A DNA stretch of 64,000 nt, from contig NZ_JMQN01000028.1 in assembly GCF_000705555.1 (NCBI RefSeq), forward strand, positions 1 through 64,000, written 5' to 3'. The notes beneath the pieces are model-generated. The model worked only from the letters and a program-made list of their open reading frames with translations. It was not told where the DNA came from and did not search any database. The stretch comes from Marinobacterium lacunae (GTDB taxonomy: Bacteria > Pseudomonadota > Gammaproteobacteria > Pseudomonadales > Balneatricaceae). A program made the translations under genes and the position numbers. Below, piece by piece: positions 45,197-55,025 of the stretch; the stretch's first letter is position 1; the number at the start of each line of letters is the position of its first letter.

Positions 45197-45924
45197 TCTT
45201 TGTCAGGGGTGAAGGTCACAAGCCTTCGCCCGCCGTTGTCTACCAACAAATACCATCCGCTTTCGGACCAGTCGCCAAGTACGATCCGTTCGCCGCGCCC
45301 TTGTGATATCTGGTCTTGATGTATTTTTGGCCGGTGGGTGTGGCCGTGGATGAGCAGCTCGACTCCGTGCCGTGTCATGGTTTCGCAGACCGCTTCAGGG
45401 TTAACGTCCATGATCGATTCTGCTTTCATACCGCCTTGTTGCTGACTTTGCTGGCGCATTTGGCGTGCAATCGCTTCTCGTTGTTCAGGAGATTGTGCCA
45501 GGAATGTGCTCTGCCAGTCGGAGTTTCTCACCAGTGTTCTAAATTCCTGATATGCGATGTCATCGGTGCATAGCTGGTCGCCGTGCATAATGAGAGCAGG
45601 GCCCTGTGGCAGTGCAATGACTGTTTCTTCGGGCAGTAACTTGCCTCCAATCCTGTTCATCAGTGCCTGGCCGACCAGAAAATCTCGGTTCCCATGCTGG
45701 AAATAGATGCTGCTCCCGCCTGAACTGAGGGTGTTCAGTTGATCAAACAGGGGGGATAGGCCGGGCAATGGCGCGTCGTCGCCGATCCAGTATTCGAAGA
45801 TATCGCCAAGCAGATAGAGTGTATCGCCCGCTTTGGCAATGTGGTCGAGGAAATAACGAAACGCCCGGAATATCTCCGGGCGTTCGGGTTGCAGATGAAG
45901 ATCCGCGACAAACAGATGGCGCAT
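45193..45924 (-). CDS. lpxH: UDP-2,3-diacylglucosamine diphosphatase
   Basis: Mn-dependent calcineurin-like hydrolase producing lipid X in lipid A synthesis. Metal-site motifs: DLHL (Asp8, His10), GDIFEYWIGDD, HGNRDFLVG and HGHTHRP. 243 residues. ppiB is immediately upstream on the same strand, two bases from its start, as in E. coli (ppiB-lpxH). Confidence 0.96.
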   Translation of the reverse strand: MRHLFVADLHLQPERPEIFRAFRYFLDHIAKAGDTLYLLGDIFEYWIGDDAPLPGLSPLFDQLNTLSSGGSSIYFQHGNRDFLVGQALMNRIGGKLLPEETVIALPQGPALIMHGDQLCTDDIAYQEFRTLVRNSDWQSTFLAQSPEQREAIARQMRQQSQQQGGMKAESIMDVNPEAVCETMTRHGVELLIHGHTHRPKIHQDQISQGRGERIVLGDWSESGWYLLVDNGGRRLVTFTPDKD

Positions 45925-45926
45925 AC

Positions 45927-46436
45927 TTAGCCTTCGTCGTCCTCTGTCTCGATCACGGCGCGCTCAATGATGACATCTTCAACAGGCACATCCTGGTGAC
46001 CTGCGCGCATCGTGGTGCGTACGGACTTAATCTTGTTGATGACATCCATTCCTTCTTTTATTTCACCAAACACGGCGTAGCCCCAGCCTTCTGTGGTCTT
46101 GGCGGTGTGGTCGAGGAATAGGTTATCCGATACGTTGATGAAAAATTGTGCCGAGGCTGAATGCGGGTCCATGGTGCGTGCCATGGCGAGCGTGCCGGTT
46201 TTGTTGGAGAGCCCGTTGTCCGCTTCGTTTTCGATAGGGTCGCGGGTTTTTTTGCTTACCATGCCAGGTTCAAACCCGCCGCCCTGGATCATGAATCCAT
46301 CGATCACACGATGGAAGATCACACCGTCGTAGAAGCCTTCACGCACATATTGCTCGAAATTGGCCGCGGTTTTCGGGGCTTTCTCGTAGTTCAGCTCAAG
46401 CTTGATATCGCCATGATTGGTGTGCAGGGTGATCAT
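45927..46436 (-). CDS. ppiB: Peptidyl-prolyl cis-trans isomerase B (cyclophilin)
   Basis: 169 residues without a signal peptide, so the cytoplasmic cyclophilin. [19 protein letters not shown] and the [11 protein letters not shown] segment are the active-site signatures. The C-terminal extension is acidic. It is co-transcribed with lpxH and divergent from glnS. Confidence 0.96.
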   Translation of the reverse strand: MITLHTNHGDIKLELNYEKAPKTAANFEQYVREGFYDGVIFHRVIDGFMIQGGGFEPGMVSKKTRDPIENEADNGLSNKTGTLAMARTMDPHSASAQFFINVSDNLFLDHTAKTTEGWGYAVFGEIKEGMDVINKIKSVRTTMRAGHQDVPVEDVIIERAVIETEDDEG

Positions 46437-46544
46437 GTAGGCTGGTCCCGTTCCGTTATTTAGTTATTAGACAGGCCATTATACTCAAGTCGTAATTGTA
46501 TGAGTCAATATGGCAACACATATCGAGGCGCTGGCGGCAGTGCT

Positions 46545-46569
46545 TTGACAATGAATCTACGGTTATAAT
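46545..46569 (+). promoter_or_regulatory. Candidate promoter region of glnS
   Basis: A consensus TTGACA (46545-46550) and a consensus TATAAT (46564-46569) are present, but only 13 bases apart, which is too short for normal sigma-70 use. Most likely the -10 works with a weaker upstream -35. The rest of the 204-bp ppiB-glnS gap shows nothing further. Confidence 0.35.
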
Positions 46570-46640
46570 GGCGCGCCAGGGTTTCAGCCGCCGTTTGACC
46601 GAGTGCGGCTGCGTCAACACAGTATCGACAAGACGCGGAT

Positions 46641-48320
46641 ATGACCAAAAACGACACTACCAAGCCGACCAACTTTATTCATCAGATTATCGAAGAGGAT
46701 CTCAAAAACGGAGCGAACGACGGTAAGGTTGTTACCCGTTTTCCGCCGGAGCCTAATGGTTATCTGCATATCGGGCATGCCAAATCGATTTGCCTCAACT
46801 TCGGTACCGCGCTGAAGTATGGCGGTCAGTGCAATCTTCGGTTCGACGATACCAATCCGGAGAAGGAGAGTCAGGAGTATATTGACTCAATTGTATCTGA
46901 CGTTCGTTGGCTTGGCTTTGAGTGGTCTGGCGATATCCGCTACACGTCGGATTACTTCGATACGCTGTATGAGTGGGCCGTGCACCTGATCAAAGAGGGC
47001 AAGGCATATGTTGACAGCCTCAGCGCCCATGAGATGCGCGAGTATCGCGGCACGCTGACGGAGCCTGGCAAAAACAGCCCGTACCGTGAACGTAGTGTTG
47101 AAGAGAACCTCGACCTGTTTGCCAAGATGCGTGATGGCGCCTTTGATGAGGGCGAATGCGTTCTGCGTGCCAAGATCGACATGGCGGCGGCGAACATAAA
47201 CCTGCGCGATCCGGTGATTTATCGCGTGCGCAAGGCGCACCATCACCAGAGCGGTGACAAGTGGTGCATCTACCCCTCCTATGATTTTGCACATGGGCAA
47301 TCGGATGCGTTGGAGGGTGTTACGCACTCTATCTGTACGCTGGAGTTCGAAGATCACCGCCCATTGTATGACTGGTTCGTCGCCAATCTGCCTGTGCCGG
47401 TTACACCTCGGCAGTATGAATTCGCGCGACTTAACCTCAACTACACCGTAACCAGCAAGCGCAAATTGAAGCTGCTTGTTGACGAAAACAAGGTGAACGG
47501 TTGGAACGATCCGCGCATGCCCACCATCTCCGGCCTGCGCCGCAGAGGGTATACCCCGGCATCGATCCGGAATTTCTGCGACATGATCGGCGTGACGCGC
47601 TCCAATGGCATCGTCGATATGGGCATGCTGGAAGCGGCGGTCAGAGAAGATCTTGATACGAATGCGCCGCGTGCAATGTGCGTGCTGGACCCCATCAAGC
47701 TGACTATCATCAATCAGCCGGAGGGTGAGCAGGAGTGGTTCGAACTGCCCGCGCACCCGAAGGATGAGTCCATGGGCGTGCGCAAGGTGCCTTTCACGCG
47801 CAATCTTCTGATTGAGCGCGAAGACTTTGCTCAGGAACCGCCAAAAAAGTGGAAGCGTCTGGCGCCTGGTCAGGCCGTACGTTTGCGCGGGGCCTATGTT
47901 GTTCGTTGCGAAGAGGTCATTCGGGATGCGAACGGCGAGGTGGTAGAGCTCAAGGCGAGTTTCGATCCGGAAACCAAAGGCGCCAATCCGACCGACTATA
48001 AGCCCAACGGCGTTATTCACTGGGTATCGGCGGATAACTCGGTTCCCTGTGAAGTGCGTGCATACGATCGCCTGTTTACTGAAGCTAACCCGGATGGCGA
48101 TAAAGAGCGTGATTTCCACGAGTTTATCAATCCCGAGTCACTGGTGGTGTATCCGCGTGCTCACGTGGAGATTGGGCTCAAGCACGCTGCCGTTGAGAGT
48201 CGCTATCAGTTCGAGCGTCAGGGGTACTTCTGCGTTGATCCCGATACGACTGAAAGCCGGATGGTGTTTAACCGAACGGTTGGTCTGAGGGATTCCTGGG
48301 CGAAGATCCAGGCGAAGTAA
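46641..48320 (+). CDS. glnS: Glutamine-tRNA ligase
   Basis: Class I synthetase charging tRNA-Gln. The HIGH motif is at 43-46 ([12 protein letters not shown]), and the KMSKS equivalent reads VTSKRKL. 559 residues, close to the usual length. The next gene begins one base after the stop, so they probably share a transcript. Confidence 0.98.
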   Translation: MTKNDTTKPTNFIHQIIEEDLKNGANDGKVVTRFPPEPNGYLHIGHAKSICLNFGTALKYGGQCNLRFDDTNPEKESQEYIDSIVSDVRWLGFEWSGDIRYTSDYFDTLYEWAVHLIKEGKAYVDSLSAHEMREYRGTLTEPGKNSPYRERSVEENLDLFAKMRDGAFDEGECVLRAKIDMAAANINLRDPVIYRVRKAHHHQSGDKWCIYPSYDFAHGQSDALEGVTHSICTLEFEDHRPLYDWFVANLPVPVTPRQYEFARLNLNYTVTSKRKLKLLVDENKVNGWNDPRMPTISGLRRRGYTPASIRNFCDMIGVTRSNGIVDMGMLEAAVREDLDTNAPRAMCVLDPIKLTIINQPEGEQEWFELPAHPKDESMGVRKVPFTRNLLIEREDFAQEPPKKWKRLAPGQAVRLRGAYVVRCEEVIRDANGEVVELKASFDPETKGANPTDYKPNGVIHWVSADNSVPCEVRAYDRLFTEANPDGDKERDFHEFINPESLVVYPRAHVEIGLKHAAVESRYQFERQGYFCVDPDTTESRMVFNRTVGLRDSWAKIQAK

Positions 48321-48321
48321 T

Positions 48322-49194
48322 ATGGTGTACCGCTCTCTGGCTGTCAGTGCGATCTTATTGTTGACGGGATGCGCAGCACTGCCGGGGGCCGGACATGAGG
48401 GGTATCTTTCAGTTGAGACACTGGGGTTCCTTGGGGAGCCGATTGTCGAAACCTCGGGGCTTGCGCTGGATGGCGAATCGATCTGGACGCTGAACGATAG
48501 TGGCAACGGGCCTTGGGTTTATAAGCTGAGTCCGACGGGCAATCTGGAAAAACGTGTGAGGCTGGAAGGGGGCGTCAACATCGACTGGGAGTCGATGGCG
48601 GCGGACGAATCCAGCCTTTTCGTTGCCGATTGCGGCAATAACAGCGGTCGGCGAGAGTGGCTGGAGCTCTACACTGTTTCCTGGGATGCGCTCAGGCGAG
48701 CGGCTGGCGAAAGCGAAGTGCCGGCATCGCGCATCGAGTTCAGGCTGTCAGATGCAGCCCCGGTGTTGGGAGCGCATGCTCATGACAACGATTGCGAAGC
48801 GATTGCGGCGGTCGACGGGAAAATATGGATGCTGACCAAGGGTTGGCAGAGTTCGACATCCCGACTGTACACAATCGTGCCTGATATGGATGGTCAGTCT
48901 GTTGTCTCGCAGGAGACATGGCCTGTAGAAGGTTTGACCACCGGCATGGATTACAGCCCGCGTCGTAACGAACTGGTTGTATTGGGCTATACCTATGGTC
49001 GCCTGAATAGCGATACATTCATTTGGCGGGTACCTGTTTCTCAGGGGCGACCGAAGTGGGTAGAAGCCAGGCGATACATGTTGTGGCCCTCTGGACAGTG
49101 GGAGGCAATTGCATGGCGCGGGGATGATCTGCTGCTGACGCGAGAGAGCAGTCTGCTCGGTGAGGCCCGGCTTGGCTTGGTCAGGCTCCAGTGA
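48322..49194 (+). CDS. Propeller-like lipoprotein, function unknown
   Basis: 290 residues with a lipoprotein signal ending in LLTGC (Cys17). The mature part shows repeated strand patterns (SGLALDGESIWTLNDSGNG, SMAADESSLFVADCGNNSG, IAAVDGKIWMLTKGW, MDYSPRRNELVVLGYTYG) typical of a beta-propeller. I recognise no named family. It sits between glnS and cysS, two tRNA synthetase genes, without an obvious functional link. Confidence 0.82.
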   Translation: MVYRSLAVSAILLLTGCAALPGAGHEGYLSVETLGFLGEPIVETSGLALDGESIWTLNDSGNGPWVYKLSPTGNLEKRVRLEGGVNIDWESMAADESSLFVADCGNNSGRREWLELYTVSWDALRRAAGESEVPASRIEFRLSDAAPVLGAHAHDNDCEAIAAVDGKIWMLTKGWQSSTSRLYTIVPDMDGQSVVSQETWPVEGLTTGMDYSPRRNELVVLGYTYGRLNSDTFIWRVPVSQGRPKWVEARRYMLWPSGQWEAIAWRGDDLLLTRESSLLGEARLGLVRLQ

Positions 49195-49236
49195 TACACA
49201 CGAATTCTGAATACTTTATGTAATTGGCGAAATTTA

Positions 49237-50625
49237 ATGCTGCAAATCCACAATACACTGACAAAAACCAAATCTCCCTTTACGCCGCTGGAAAAGGGGC
49301 GGATACGGATGTATGTCTGTGGCATCACCGTGTACGACTACTGCCATATTGGCCATGCAAGGGTGATGGTGTGTTTCGATCTGATCACGCGGTATCTGCG
49401 CTACCGGGGTTGGGATGTTACCTATGTACGTAACATCACCGACGTTGACGACAAGATCATCAAGCGGGCTGCGGAAAATGGTGAGTCGGTTGATGCGTTG
49501 ACCGAGCGTATGATCGCAGCCATGCATGAGGATGAAGACCGTCTCAGTGTGCTCCGCCCTGATATGGAGCCGCGTGCGACGGCCCACATTGACGATATTA
49601 TCGAGCTGGTTCAGACGCTGATCGACAAGGGGTACGCTTACGCCGCTGACAACGGAGATGTTTACTACCGTGTCGAAAAGTTTGAGCACTATGGCCGCCT
49701 GACTAATAAGGTCATTGATGAGCTGCGTTCCGGTGCGCGAGTCGAGGTCGGGGAGTCGAAGGAAAGCCCGCTGGACTTCGTACTGTGGAAGGCGGCAAAG
49801 CCCGGTGAGGTCAGCTGGGAGTCGCCCTGGGGAGCAGGCCGTCCCGGCTGGCATATCGAATGCTCTGCCATGTCAAAATGCTGCTTGGGTGAAACCTTCG
49901 ATATACACGGTGGCGGACCCGACTTGCCGTTTCCTCATCACGAGAATGAGATCGCGCAGTCAGAAGCGGCAAACGGTTGCACCTATGTGAATTACTGGAT
50001 GCATGCGGGGCCGGTGAGGGTTAATCAGGAGAAGATGTCCAAGTCCTTGGGTAATTTCTTCACGATTCGCGATGTGCTTGAAAAATATAATGCAGAAGTG
50101 GTGCGCTACTTCCTGTCCTCTGTTCACTACCGCAGCTTCATCGATTACTCGGAAGAGAGCTTGCGGGAGGCCCGGCAGGCGCTGGAGCGCTTCTACCAGG
50201 CGCTTCGAGATGCACCCGAAGGCGATGAGCGTGAACTCGATACCGATTTCGAGGCGCGTTTCCAGGAGGCGATGGATGACGACTTCAATACGCCGCGCGC
50301 AATGGCAGTCTTGTTCGATCTCGTGACCGAACTTAACAAGGCCGTGCGGGAGAATAAAGCAAACGCGGGTGGTCTCTCGGCGCAGCTCAAGCGCTTGGGT
50401 GGAGTGTTGGGGCTGCTGCAGCAGAACCCAGAAAGCTTCCTGCAGGGAGAAGATCGCGCCGGCGAGATTTCGGCAGCCGAAATCGAAGAGCAGATTTTGG
50501 CCCGCAAGGAGGCGCGCAAAAACAAGGATTTCGCCGAGTCGGACCGCATTCGGGATGCGCTTGCAGAGCAAGGGGTAATCCTTAAGGACAGTCGAGAAGG
50601 TACCAGTTGGTATCGAGAAGGCTAA
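49237..50625 (+). CDS. cysS: Cysteine-tRNA ligase
   Basis: Class I synthetase. HIGH is at 37-40 ([12 protein letters not shown]); KMSKS is intact in [15 protein letters not shown]; Cys28 with CSAM, H and E residues forms the zinc site. 462 residues. It is followed by a hairpin and the tRNA cluster; tRNA-Cys itself is not in the cluster. Confidence 0.98.
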   Translation: MLQIHNTLTKTKSPFTPLEKGRIRMYVCGITVYDYCHIGHARVMVCFDLITRYLRYRGWDVTYVRNITDVDDKIIKRAAENGESVDALTERMIAAMHEDEDRLSVLRPDMEPRATAHIDDIIELVQTLIDKGYAYAADNGDVYYRVEKFEHYGRLTNKVIDELRSGARVEVGESKESPLDFVLWKAAKPGEVSWESPWGAGRPGWHIECSAMSKCCLGETFDIHGGGPDLPFPHHENEIAQSEAANGCTYVNYWMHAGPVRVNQEKMSKSLGNFFTIRDVLEKYNAEVVRYFLSSVHYRSFIDYSEESLREARQALERFYQALRDAPEGDERELDTDFEARFQEAMDDDFNTPRAMAVLFDLVTELNKAVRENKANAGGLSAQLKRLGGVLGLLQQNPESFLQGEDRAGEISAAEIEEQILARKEARKNKDFAESDRIRDALAEQGVILKDSREGTSWYREG

Positions 50626-50637
50626 GTCGTATGGCGA

Positions 50638-50661
50638 AACCCCCTGAGTAATCAGGGGGTT
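50638..50661 (+). terminator. Hairpin terminator after cysS
   Basis: Perfect arms AACCCCCTGA / TCAGGGGGTT with a GTAA loop. The following bases are only weakly T-rich, so it may be a moderate terminator. Confidence 0.55.
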
Positions 50662-50713
50662 GTGCATAAATCGCACAGATCATTGTTTCTGTTAAAAAAA
50701 TTGCATCTCGCTA

Positions 50714-50742
50714 TTGACGGCCACGGTCGCCTCCCTTAGGAT
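50714..50742 (+). promoter_or_regulatory. Promoter of the tRNA cluster
   Basis: TTGACG, 17 bases, TAGGAT, followed by a GC-rich ACGCACC near the expected start. A GC-rich discriminator is typical of stringently controlled stable-RNA promoters. The leader would be about 50 bases. Confidence 0.75.
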
Positions 50743-50799
50743 ACGCACCACTTCGCGACGGGGCCTATTCGGTTGGTTGTGAAGGCTGGACTGCAAGAG

Positions 50800-50876
50800 G
50801 CGCCCGTAGCTCAATTGGATAGAGCAACGGCCTTCTAAGCCGTAGGTTGCAGGTTCGAGCCCTGCCGGGCGCGCCA
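50800..50876 (+). tRNA. tRNA-Arg (anticodon TCT)
   Basis: Full cloverleaf: acceptor GCGCCCG pairs with CGGGCGC; anticodon loop CTTCTAA with TCT; T-arm GGTTCGAGCCC-type; the CCA end is encoded. Reads AGA codons. Confidence 0.95.
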
Positions 50877-50918
50877 CTTGCACGGCAAATACGGGGTCCA
50901 GTAGTGCAGTAGGTTATG

Positions 50919-50994
50919 GTGGATGTAGCTCAGTTGGCAGAGCTCCGGATTGTGATTCCGGCGGTCGTGGGTTCAAGCCCCATCATCCACCCCA
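50919..50994 (+). tRNA. tRNA-His (anticodon GTG), copy 1
   Basis: Acceptor GTGGATG pairs with CATCCAC; anticodon GTG in TTGTGAT; discriminator C and encoded CCA. The base before it (50918) is G, able to form the G-1:C73 pair that is the identity element of tRNA-His. Confidence 0.96.
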
Positions 50995-51034
50995 TTCCTC
51001 AGCACTTTTCATGGCGTACACAGTGCGTTCATAT

Positions 51035-51119
51035 GCGGAAGTGGTGAAATTGGTATACACGCCGGATTTAGGTTCCGGTGCCGCAAGGCGTGAGAGTTCG
51101 AGTCTCTCCTTCCGCACCA
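51035..51119 (+). tRNA. tRNA-Leu (anticodon TAG)
   Basis: 85 bases with a long variable arm (TGCCGCAAGGCG), acceptor GCGGAAG / CTTCCGC, anticodon loop TTTAGGT, and an encoded CCA. Reads CTA/CTG codons. Confidence 0.95.
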
Positions 51120-51132
51120 TTTCCATACAGTG

Positions 51133-51208
51133 GTGGATGTAGCTCAGTTGGCAGAGCTCCGGATTGTGATTCCGGCGGTCGTGGGTTCAAGCCCCATCAT
51201 CCACCCCA
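51133..51208 (+). tRNA. tRNA-His (anticodon GTG), copy 2
   Basis: Identical over its whole length to the first tRNA-His, including the preceding G and the first bases after CCA. Last member of the Arg-His-Leu-His cluster, the same order as upstream of tig in Pseudomonas. Confidence 0.96.
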
Positions 51209-51327
51209 TCCCTTTCTCAGTGCAAAGCAACCCCAATCTCTTTTATAACGCCGTAAGGCGGTTTTTGCGTGTGTGTCAGTTGTCCGCTTGGGTCTGGGGT
51301 CAGGCTGCCGCGGAGCAGGGCTATCGC

Positions 51328-51356
51328 TTGACTAATACCCTTGATTGCCGGACAAT
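51328..51356 (+). promoter_or_regulatory. Candidate promoter of tig
   Basis: TTGACT, 17 bases, GACAAT, in the 292-bp gap between the last tRNA and tig. It would give a leader of about 135 bases. Nothing else distinct was seen in this gap. Confidence 0.5.
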
Positions 51357-51500
51357 TTTGCGCTTTACGATTTCAGGCTCTGTGAGTCGGATGTCTGGTT
51401 TCGCCAAGATCGGATACGCATCAATGTGTGTCGAAACAGGGGAATCGCAGGCGCGATCGCAGGTCGCTATAAACGCTGCAATGTATTTGTGAGGAATTTC

Positions 51501-52841
51501 ATGCAAGTTTCTGTCGAAACGACTTCCGGCCTTGAGCGTCAGATGACCATTACGGTCCCCGCCGAGCGAATTGATCAGGACGTGGATAAACAGGTTATGC
51601 AGCAGGCCCGGACTCGCCGCATGGATGGTTTCCGCCCGGGTAAAGTGCCGCCGAAAGTTATCAAGCGTATGTACGGTGATGCTATCCGCTATGACGTCCT
51701 GAACCGCGTTGTTCAGGAAAGCTTCTACAAAGCGGTTCAGCAGGAAGAGCTCAAGCCGGCTGGCGGCCCGAGCATCGACCTCAAAAACGATAAAGAAGGC
51801 GAAGATCTGCAGTTTGTTGCGACCTTTGAAGTGTATCCGCAGATCGAACTGGCAGACTTCTCGTCTGCTGAGATCACCAAGCAGTCTGCCGAGATCAAAG
51901 ACGAAGACGTCGATCAGATGATCGAGACTCTGCGCAAGCAACAGGCTAACTGGGTTGAGGTTGAGCGTGCGGCTGAAGACGGTGATCGTCTGCGCATCGA
52001 TTTCGAAGGCTTCATCGATGGCGAAGCGTTCGATGGTGGCAAGGCTGAGGGTATGGACCTGGTTCTGGGCTCCAACTCTATGATCCCGGGCTTTGAAGCT
52101 GGCTTGATCGGTGCAACAGCAGGTGCGGACGTCGAGCTGAACGTGACTTTCCCGGAGGACTACCACGCCGAGAACCTGAAGGGTAAGCCGGCGGTATTCA
52201 AAGTGAAGGTGCAGAGTGTTTCCGGTTCTGAACTGCCGGAACTTAATACTGAATTCTTTGCCAAGTTCGGTATCGAAGCGACCGAGGCGGATGCGTTCCG
52301 CGCGGAAGTACGCAAGAACATGGAGCGTGAACTCAAGCACGCGCTGAAAACCAAGCTGAAAGAGCAGGTGTTCAACAAGCTGGTTGAACTGAACGGTATC
52401 GATGTGCCGGCCGCTCTGATCGATGAAGAGATCGACAACCTGCGTCGCCAGGCTGTTCAGCAGTTCGGTGGCCCGAACTCTCAGATCGATCCGAATACTC
52501 TGCCCAAAGAGATGTTTGAAGCTCAGGCTAAGCGTCGTGTAACCGTTGGCCTGCTGGTTCAGGAAGTCGTGAAGGCGAGCGAAGTTAAGGTTGACGACGA
52601 GCGTGTTCAGCAGACCATCGCCGAGATGGCTGAAACTTATCAGGAGCCGCAGCAGGTTATCGAATGGTACAACGGTAACGAGCAGATCCTGAATCAGATC
52701 AAAAGCATGGTTCTCGAAGATCAGGTAGTTGATCAGCTGGTCGCATCTGCTAAAGTCTCCGAGACAGAAGTCAGCTACGAAGAGGCGATCAAGCCAGCAC
52801 AGCAGGCAGCAGAGACTGCCGACGCTGAAGCGGGCGAGTAA
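51501..52841 (+). CDS. tig: Trigger factor
   Basis: Ribosome-bound chaperone and peptidyl-prolyl isomerase. The N-terminal ribosome-binding signature GFRPGKVPPKVIKRMYGD, the FKBP-type domain (DRLRIDFEGFIDGEAFDGG) and the helical C-terminal arms are in order. ATG at 51501 follows GAGGA and yields 446 residues; the upstream open frame to 51345 is not homologous. A terminator follows before clpP. Confidence 0.98.
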   Translation: MQVSVETTSGLERQMTITVPAERIDQDVDKQVMQQARTRRMDGFRPGKVPPKVIKRMYGDAIRYDVLNRVVQESFYKAVQQEELKPAGGPSIDLKNDKEGEDLQFVATFEVYPQIELADFSSAEITKQSAEIKDEDVDQMIETLRKQQANWVEVERAAEDGDRLRIDFEGFIDGEAFDGGKAEGMDLVLGSNSMIPGFEAGLIGATAGADVELNVTFPEDYHAENLKGKPAVFKVKVQSVSGSELPELNTEFFAKFGIEATEADAFRAEVRKNMERELKHALKTKLKEQVFNKLVELNGIDVPAALIDEEIDNLRRQAVQQFGGPNSQIDPNTLPKEMFEAQAKRRVTVGLLVQEVVKASEVKVDDERVQQTIAEMAETYQEPQQVIEWYNGNEQILNQIKSMVLEDQVVDQLVASAKVSETEVSYEEAIKPAQQAAETADAEAGE

Positions 52842-52895
52842 GCCATCGCGACATAAGCGCTCAAACGTCCACCCCGGTGGGGCGCCGAAATCTCG

Positions 52896-52930
52896 AAAAC
52901 GACAGTTGGCGGCGGCTAACTGTCGTTTTT
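52896..52930 (+). terminator. Rho-independent terminator between tig and clpP
   Basis: Twelve-base arms AAAACGACAGTT / AACTGTCGTTTT with a G/C-rich loop and a T-run. clpP begins only 30 bases later, so clpP must use read-through or a promoter that overlaps this region. Confidence 0.8.
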
Positions 52931-52959
52931 GCTTTCAAAGGCTCTAAGGAGAAGTGAAT

Positions 52960-53595
52960 ATGACGGACATCTTGAATGGGCGTTCCAGTGGCATTACCAA
53001 CAGCGGCTTGGTGCCGATGGTGGTTGAACAAAGTTCACGAGGTGAGCGCGCATACGATATATACTCCCGTCTGCTTAAAGAGCGGGTAATTTTCATGGTG
53101 GGCCAGGTCGAAGACCATATGGCTAACCTAATCGTTGCGCAGTTGTTGTTCCTGGAGGCTGAAAATCCTGACAAGGATATTCATCTCTACATCAACTCAC
53201 CTGGTGGCTCGGTAACGGCGGGACTCGCAATCTACGATACGATGCAGTTCATCAAGCCGGATGTAAGCACCATGTGTATCGGTCAAGCGGCTTCCATGGG
53301 CGCGTTGCTGCTCGCGGGCGGTGCCGCAGGCAAGCGCTTTGCGCTGCCTAATTCGCGCATGATGATTCACCAGCCGCTGGGTGGCTATCAGGGGCAGGCT
53401 ACGGATATTGAGATACATACGCGTGAAATTCTCACCATCCGTAATAAACTGAATAACATACTGGCTCATCACACCGGTCAGGATGTTGAGGCCATTTCCC
53501 GCGACACGGATCGTGACAATTTCATGGATCCGGGTGCTGCCGTGGAGTACGGTCTGATTGACTCGGTGCTTGAGCGCCGAACAATCGCAGAGTAA
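52960..53595 (+). CDS. clpP: ATP-dependent Clp protease proteolytic subunit
   Basis: Tetradecameric serine protease that works with ClpX and ClpA. Catalytic Ser112 ([10 protein letters not shown]) and His137 (MMIHQPLGG) are visible. ATG at 52960 has AAGGAG at eight bases; the GTG two codons earlier is too close to it. 211 residues, and clpX follows after 90 bases. Confidence 0.98.
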   Translation: MTDILNGRSSGITNSGLVPMVVEQSSRGERAYDIYSRLLKERVIFMVGQVEDHMANLIVAQLLFLEAENPDKDIHLYINSPGGSVTAGLAIYDTMQFIKPDVSTMCIGQAASMGALLLAGGAAGKRFALPNSRMMIHQPLGGYQGQATDIEIHTREILTIRNKLNNILAHHTGQDVEAISRDTDRDNFMDPGAAVEYGLIDSVLERRTIAE

Positions 53596-53685
53596 GGATT
53601 GCTCTGCTTTCCCCTTGCCCACCTTGAAAAACGGGCGAGGGGACGCATATCGAAAATGGAGATCAAAGGTTTTTGAGGTATCAGA

Positions 53686-54966
53686 ATGTCGGATGAGATC
53701 AGCGGTAAAGGCGGAAGCGGCAGCAAGCTGTTCTGCTCTTTCTGTGGCAAAAGCCAGGATGAAGTGAAAAAGCTGATCGCAGGCCCGTCTGTCTTTATCT
53801 GCGATGAGTGTGTCGATCTCTGTAATGATATTATCAGTGAAGAGATTCAGGATAACGAAGACCAGGCGCCTAGCGAGAAGTTGCCGACGCCGGCCGAGAT
53901 CAAGCAAACGCTTGACGACTACGTAATCGGTCAGGAGCGGGCCAAGAAGGTGCTCGCGGTTGCCGTTTACAACCATTACAAGCGTCTGCGTTTCCAGGGC
54001 AAGGGCAAGGGCGACGTTGAGCTTGGCAAGAGCAATATTTTGCTGATCGGGCCGACCGGCAGCGGTAAAACCTTGCTTGCTCAGACTCTCGCACGTTTGT
54101 TGAATGTTCCGTTCACAATCGCAGATGCAACAACGCTCACGGAAGCTGGCTATGTCGGTGAAGATGTTGAGAACATCATCCAGAAGCTGTTGCAGAAGTG
54201 CGATTATGATGTTGAAAAAGCTCAGCTCGGTATTGTCTATATCGACGAAATCGACAAGGTGTCTCGTAAGTCTGATAACCCGTCTATAACACGCGATGTA
54301 TCGGGTGAGGGTGTTCAGCAGGCGCTGCTGAAGCTGATTGAAGGCACCGTGGCCTCTGTTCCGCCGCAAGGGGGGCGCAAGCATCCGCAGCAGGAGTTCC
54401 TGCAGGTTGATACGTCCAATATCCTGTTTATCTGTGGCGGCGCTTTTGCTGGCCTCGAGAAAATCATTCGCGGTCGCAGTGAGCGCAGCTCTATCGGTTT
54501 TAACGCGACCGTCAAGAGCAAGGATGAGAGCCGACTGGCCGAGGTGTTGCACGACGTGGAGGCCGAGGATCTGGTGAAGTATGGCCTGATTCCTGAGTTC
54601 GTTGGACGTTTGCCAATGGTGGCGACGCTCTCAGAGCTTGATGAAGAAGCGCTGATCCAGATTCTGACCGAGCCCAAGCATAGTCTCGTTCGTCAGTATC
54701 AGGCGTTGTTCGATATGGAAGGCGTCGAAGTCGATTTCCGTGCGGATGCGCTTAAAGCGGTTGCTCGTCATGCGTTGGAGCGTCGTACCGGCGCCCGTGG
54801 CCTTCGTTCTATTCTGGAGGCGACGCTGCTGGAAACCATGTACCAGCTCCCATCTATGGACGGAGTGGGCAAGGTTGTGATCGATGAGGGTGTAATTGAA
54901 GGTACATCCGAACCAATTCTGATCTATGAGCAGCAGGAGCAGTCCAAGGCTGCGCCTCAGGACTGA
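53686..54966 (+). CDS. clpX: ATP-dependent Clp protease ATP-binding subunit ClpX
   Basis: AAA+ unfoldase. The N-terminal zinc domain ([13 protein letters not shown], then [10 protein letters not shown]), Walker A GPTGSGKT, Walker B VYIDEIDK and the C-terminal small domain ([13 protein letters not shown]) are complete. 426 residues. In most relatives lon follows; here a terminator ends the unit. Confidence 0.98.
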   Translation: MSDEISGKGGSGSKLFCSFCGKSQDEVKKLIAGPSVFICDECVDLCNDIISEEIQDNEDQAPSEKLPTPAEIKQTLDDYVIGQERAKKVLAVAVYNHYKRLRFQGKGKGDVELGKSNILLIGPTGSGKTLLAQTLARLLNVPFTIADATTLTEAGYVGEDVENIIQKLLQKCDYDVEKAQLGIVYIDEIDKVSRKSDNPSITRDVSGEGVQQALLKLIEGTVASVPPQGGRKHPQQEFLQVDTSNILFICGGAFAGLEKIIRGRSERSSIGFNATVKSKDESRLAEVLHDVEAEDLVKYGLIPEFVGRLPMVATLSELDEEALIQILTEPKHSLVRQYQALFDMEGVEVDFRADALKAVARHALERRTGARGLRSILEATLLETMYQLPSMDGVGKVVIDEGVIEGTSEPILIYEQQEQSKAAPQD

Positions 54967-54980
54967 GTTCCAAGCAAAAG

Positions 54981-55008
54981 AAAAAGCGACCCCTGGGGTC
55001 GCTTTTTT
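54981..55008. terminator. Terminator between clpX and the EAL-HDOD gene
   Basis: AAAAAGCGACCC paired with GGGTCGCTTTTT around a short loop, T-rich outward on both strands. It serves both convergent genes. Confidence 0.85.
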
Positions 55009-55025
55009 GTGTTCGTTTATCGAGG

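Noticed and set aside
46887-48119. 410-codon open frame antisense to glnS
   Set aside because: Fully inside a certain gene, composition of a frame shadow, no start signals.
51130-51492. 120-codon frame starting inside tRNA-His copy 2
   Set aside because: It translates a tRNA gene and the tig leader.
51321-52340. 339-codon open frame antisense to tig
   Set aside because: Lies across tig and its leader; the translation is low in recognisable motifs and has no start signal.
53197-54552. Long open frame (451 codons) on the minus strand opposite clpP and clpX
   Set aside because: It covers two certain genes, has no ribosome-binding site and its translation resembles no protein; it is a by-product of codon bias.
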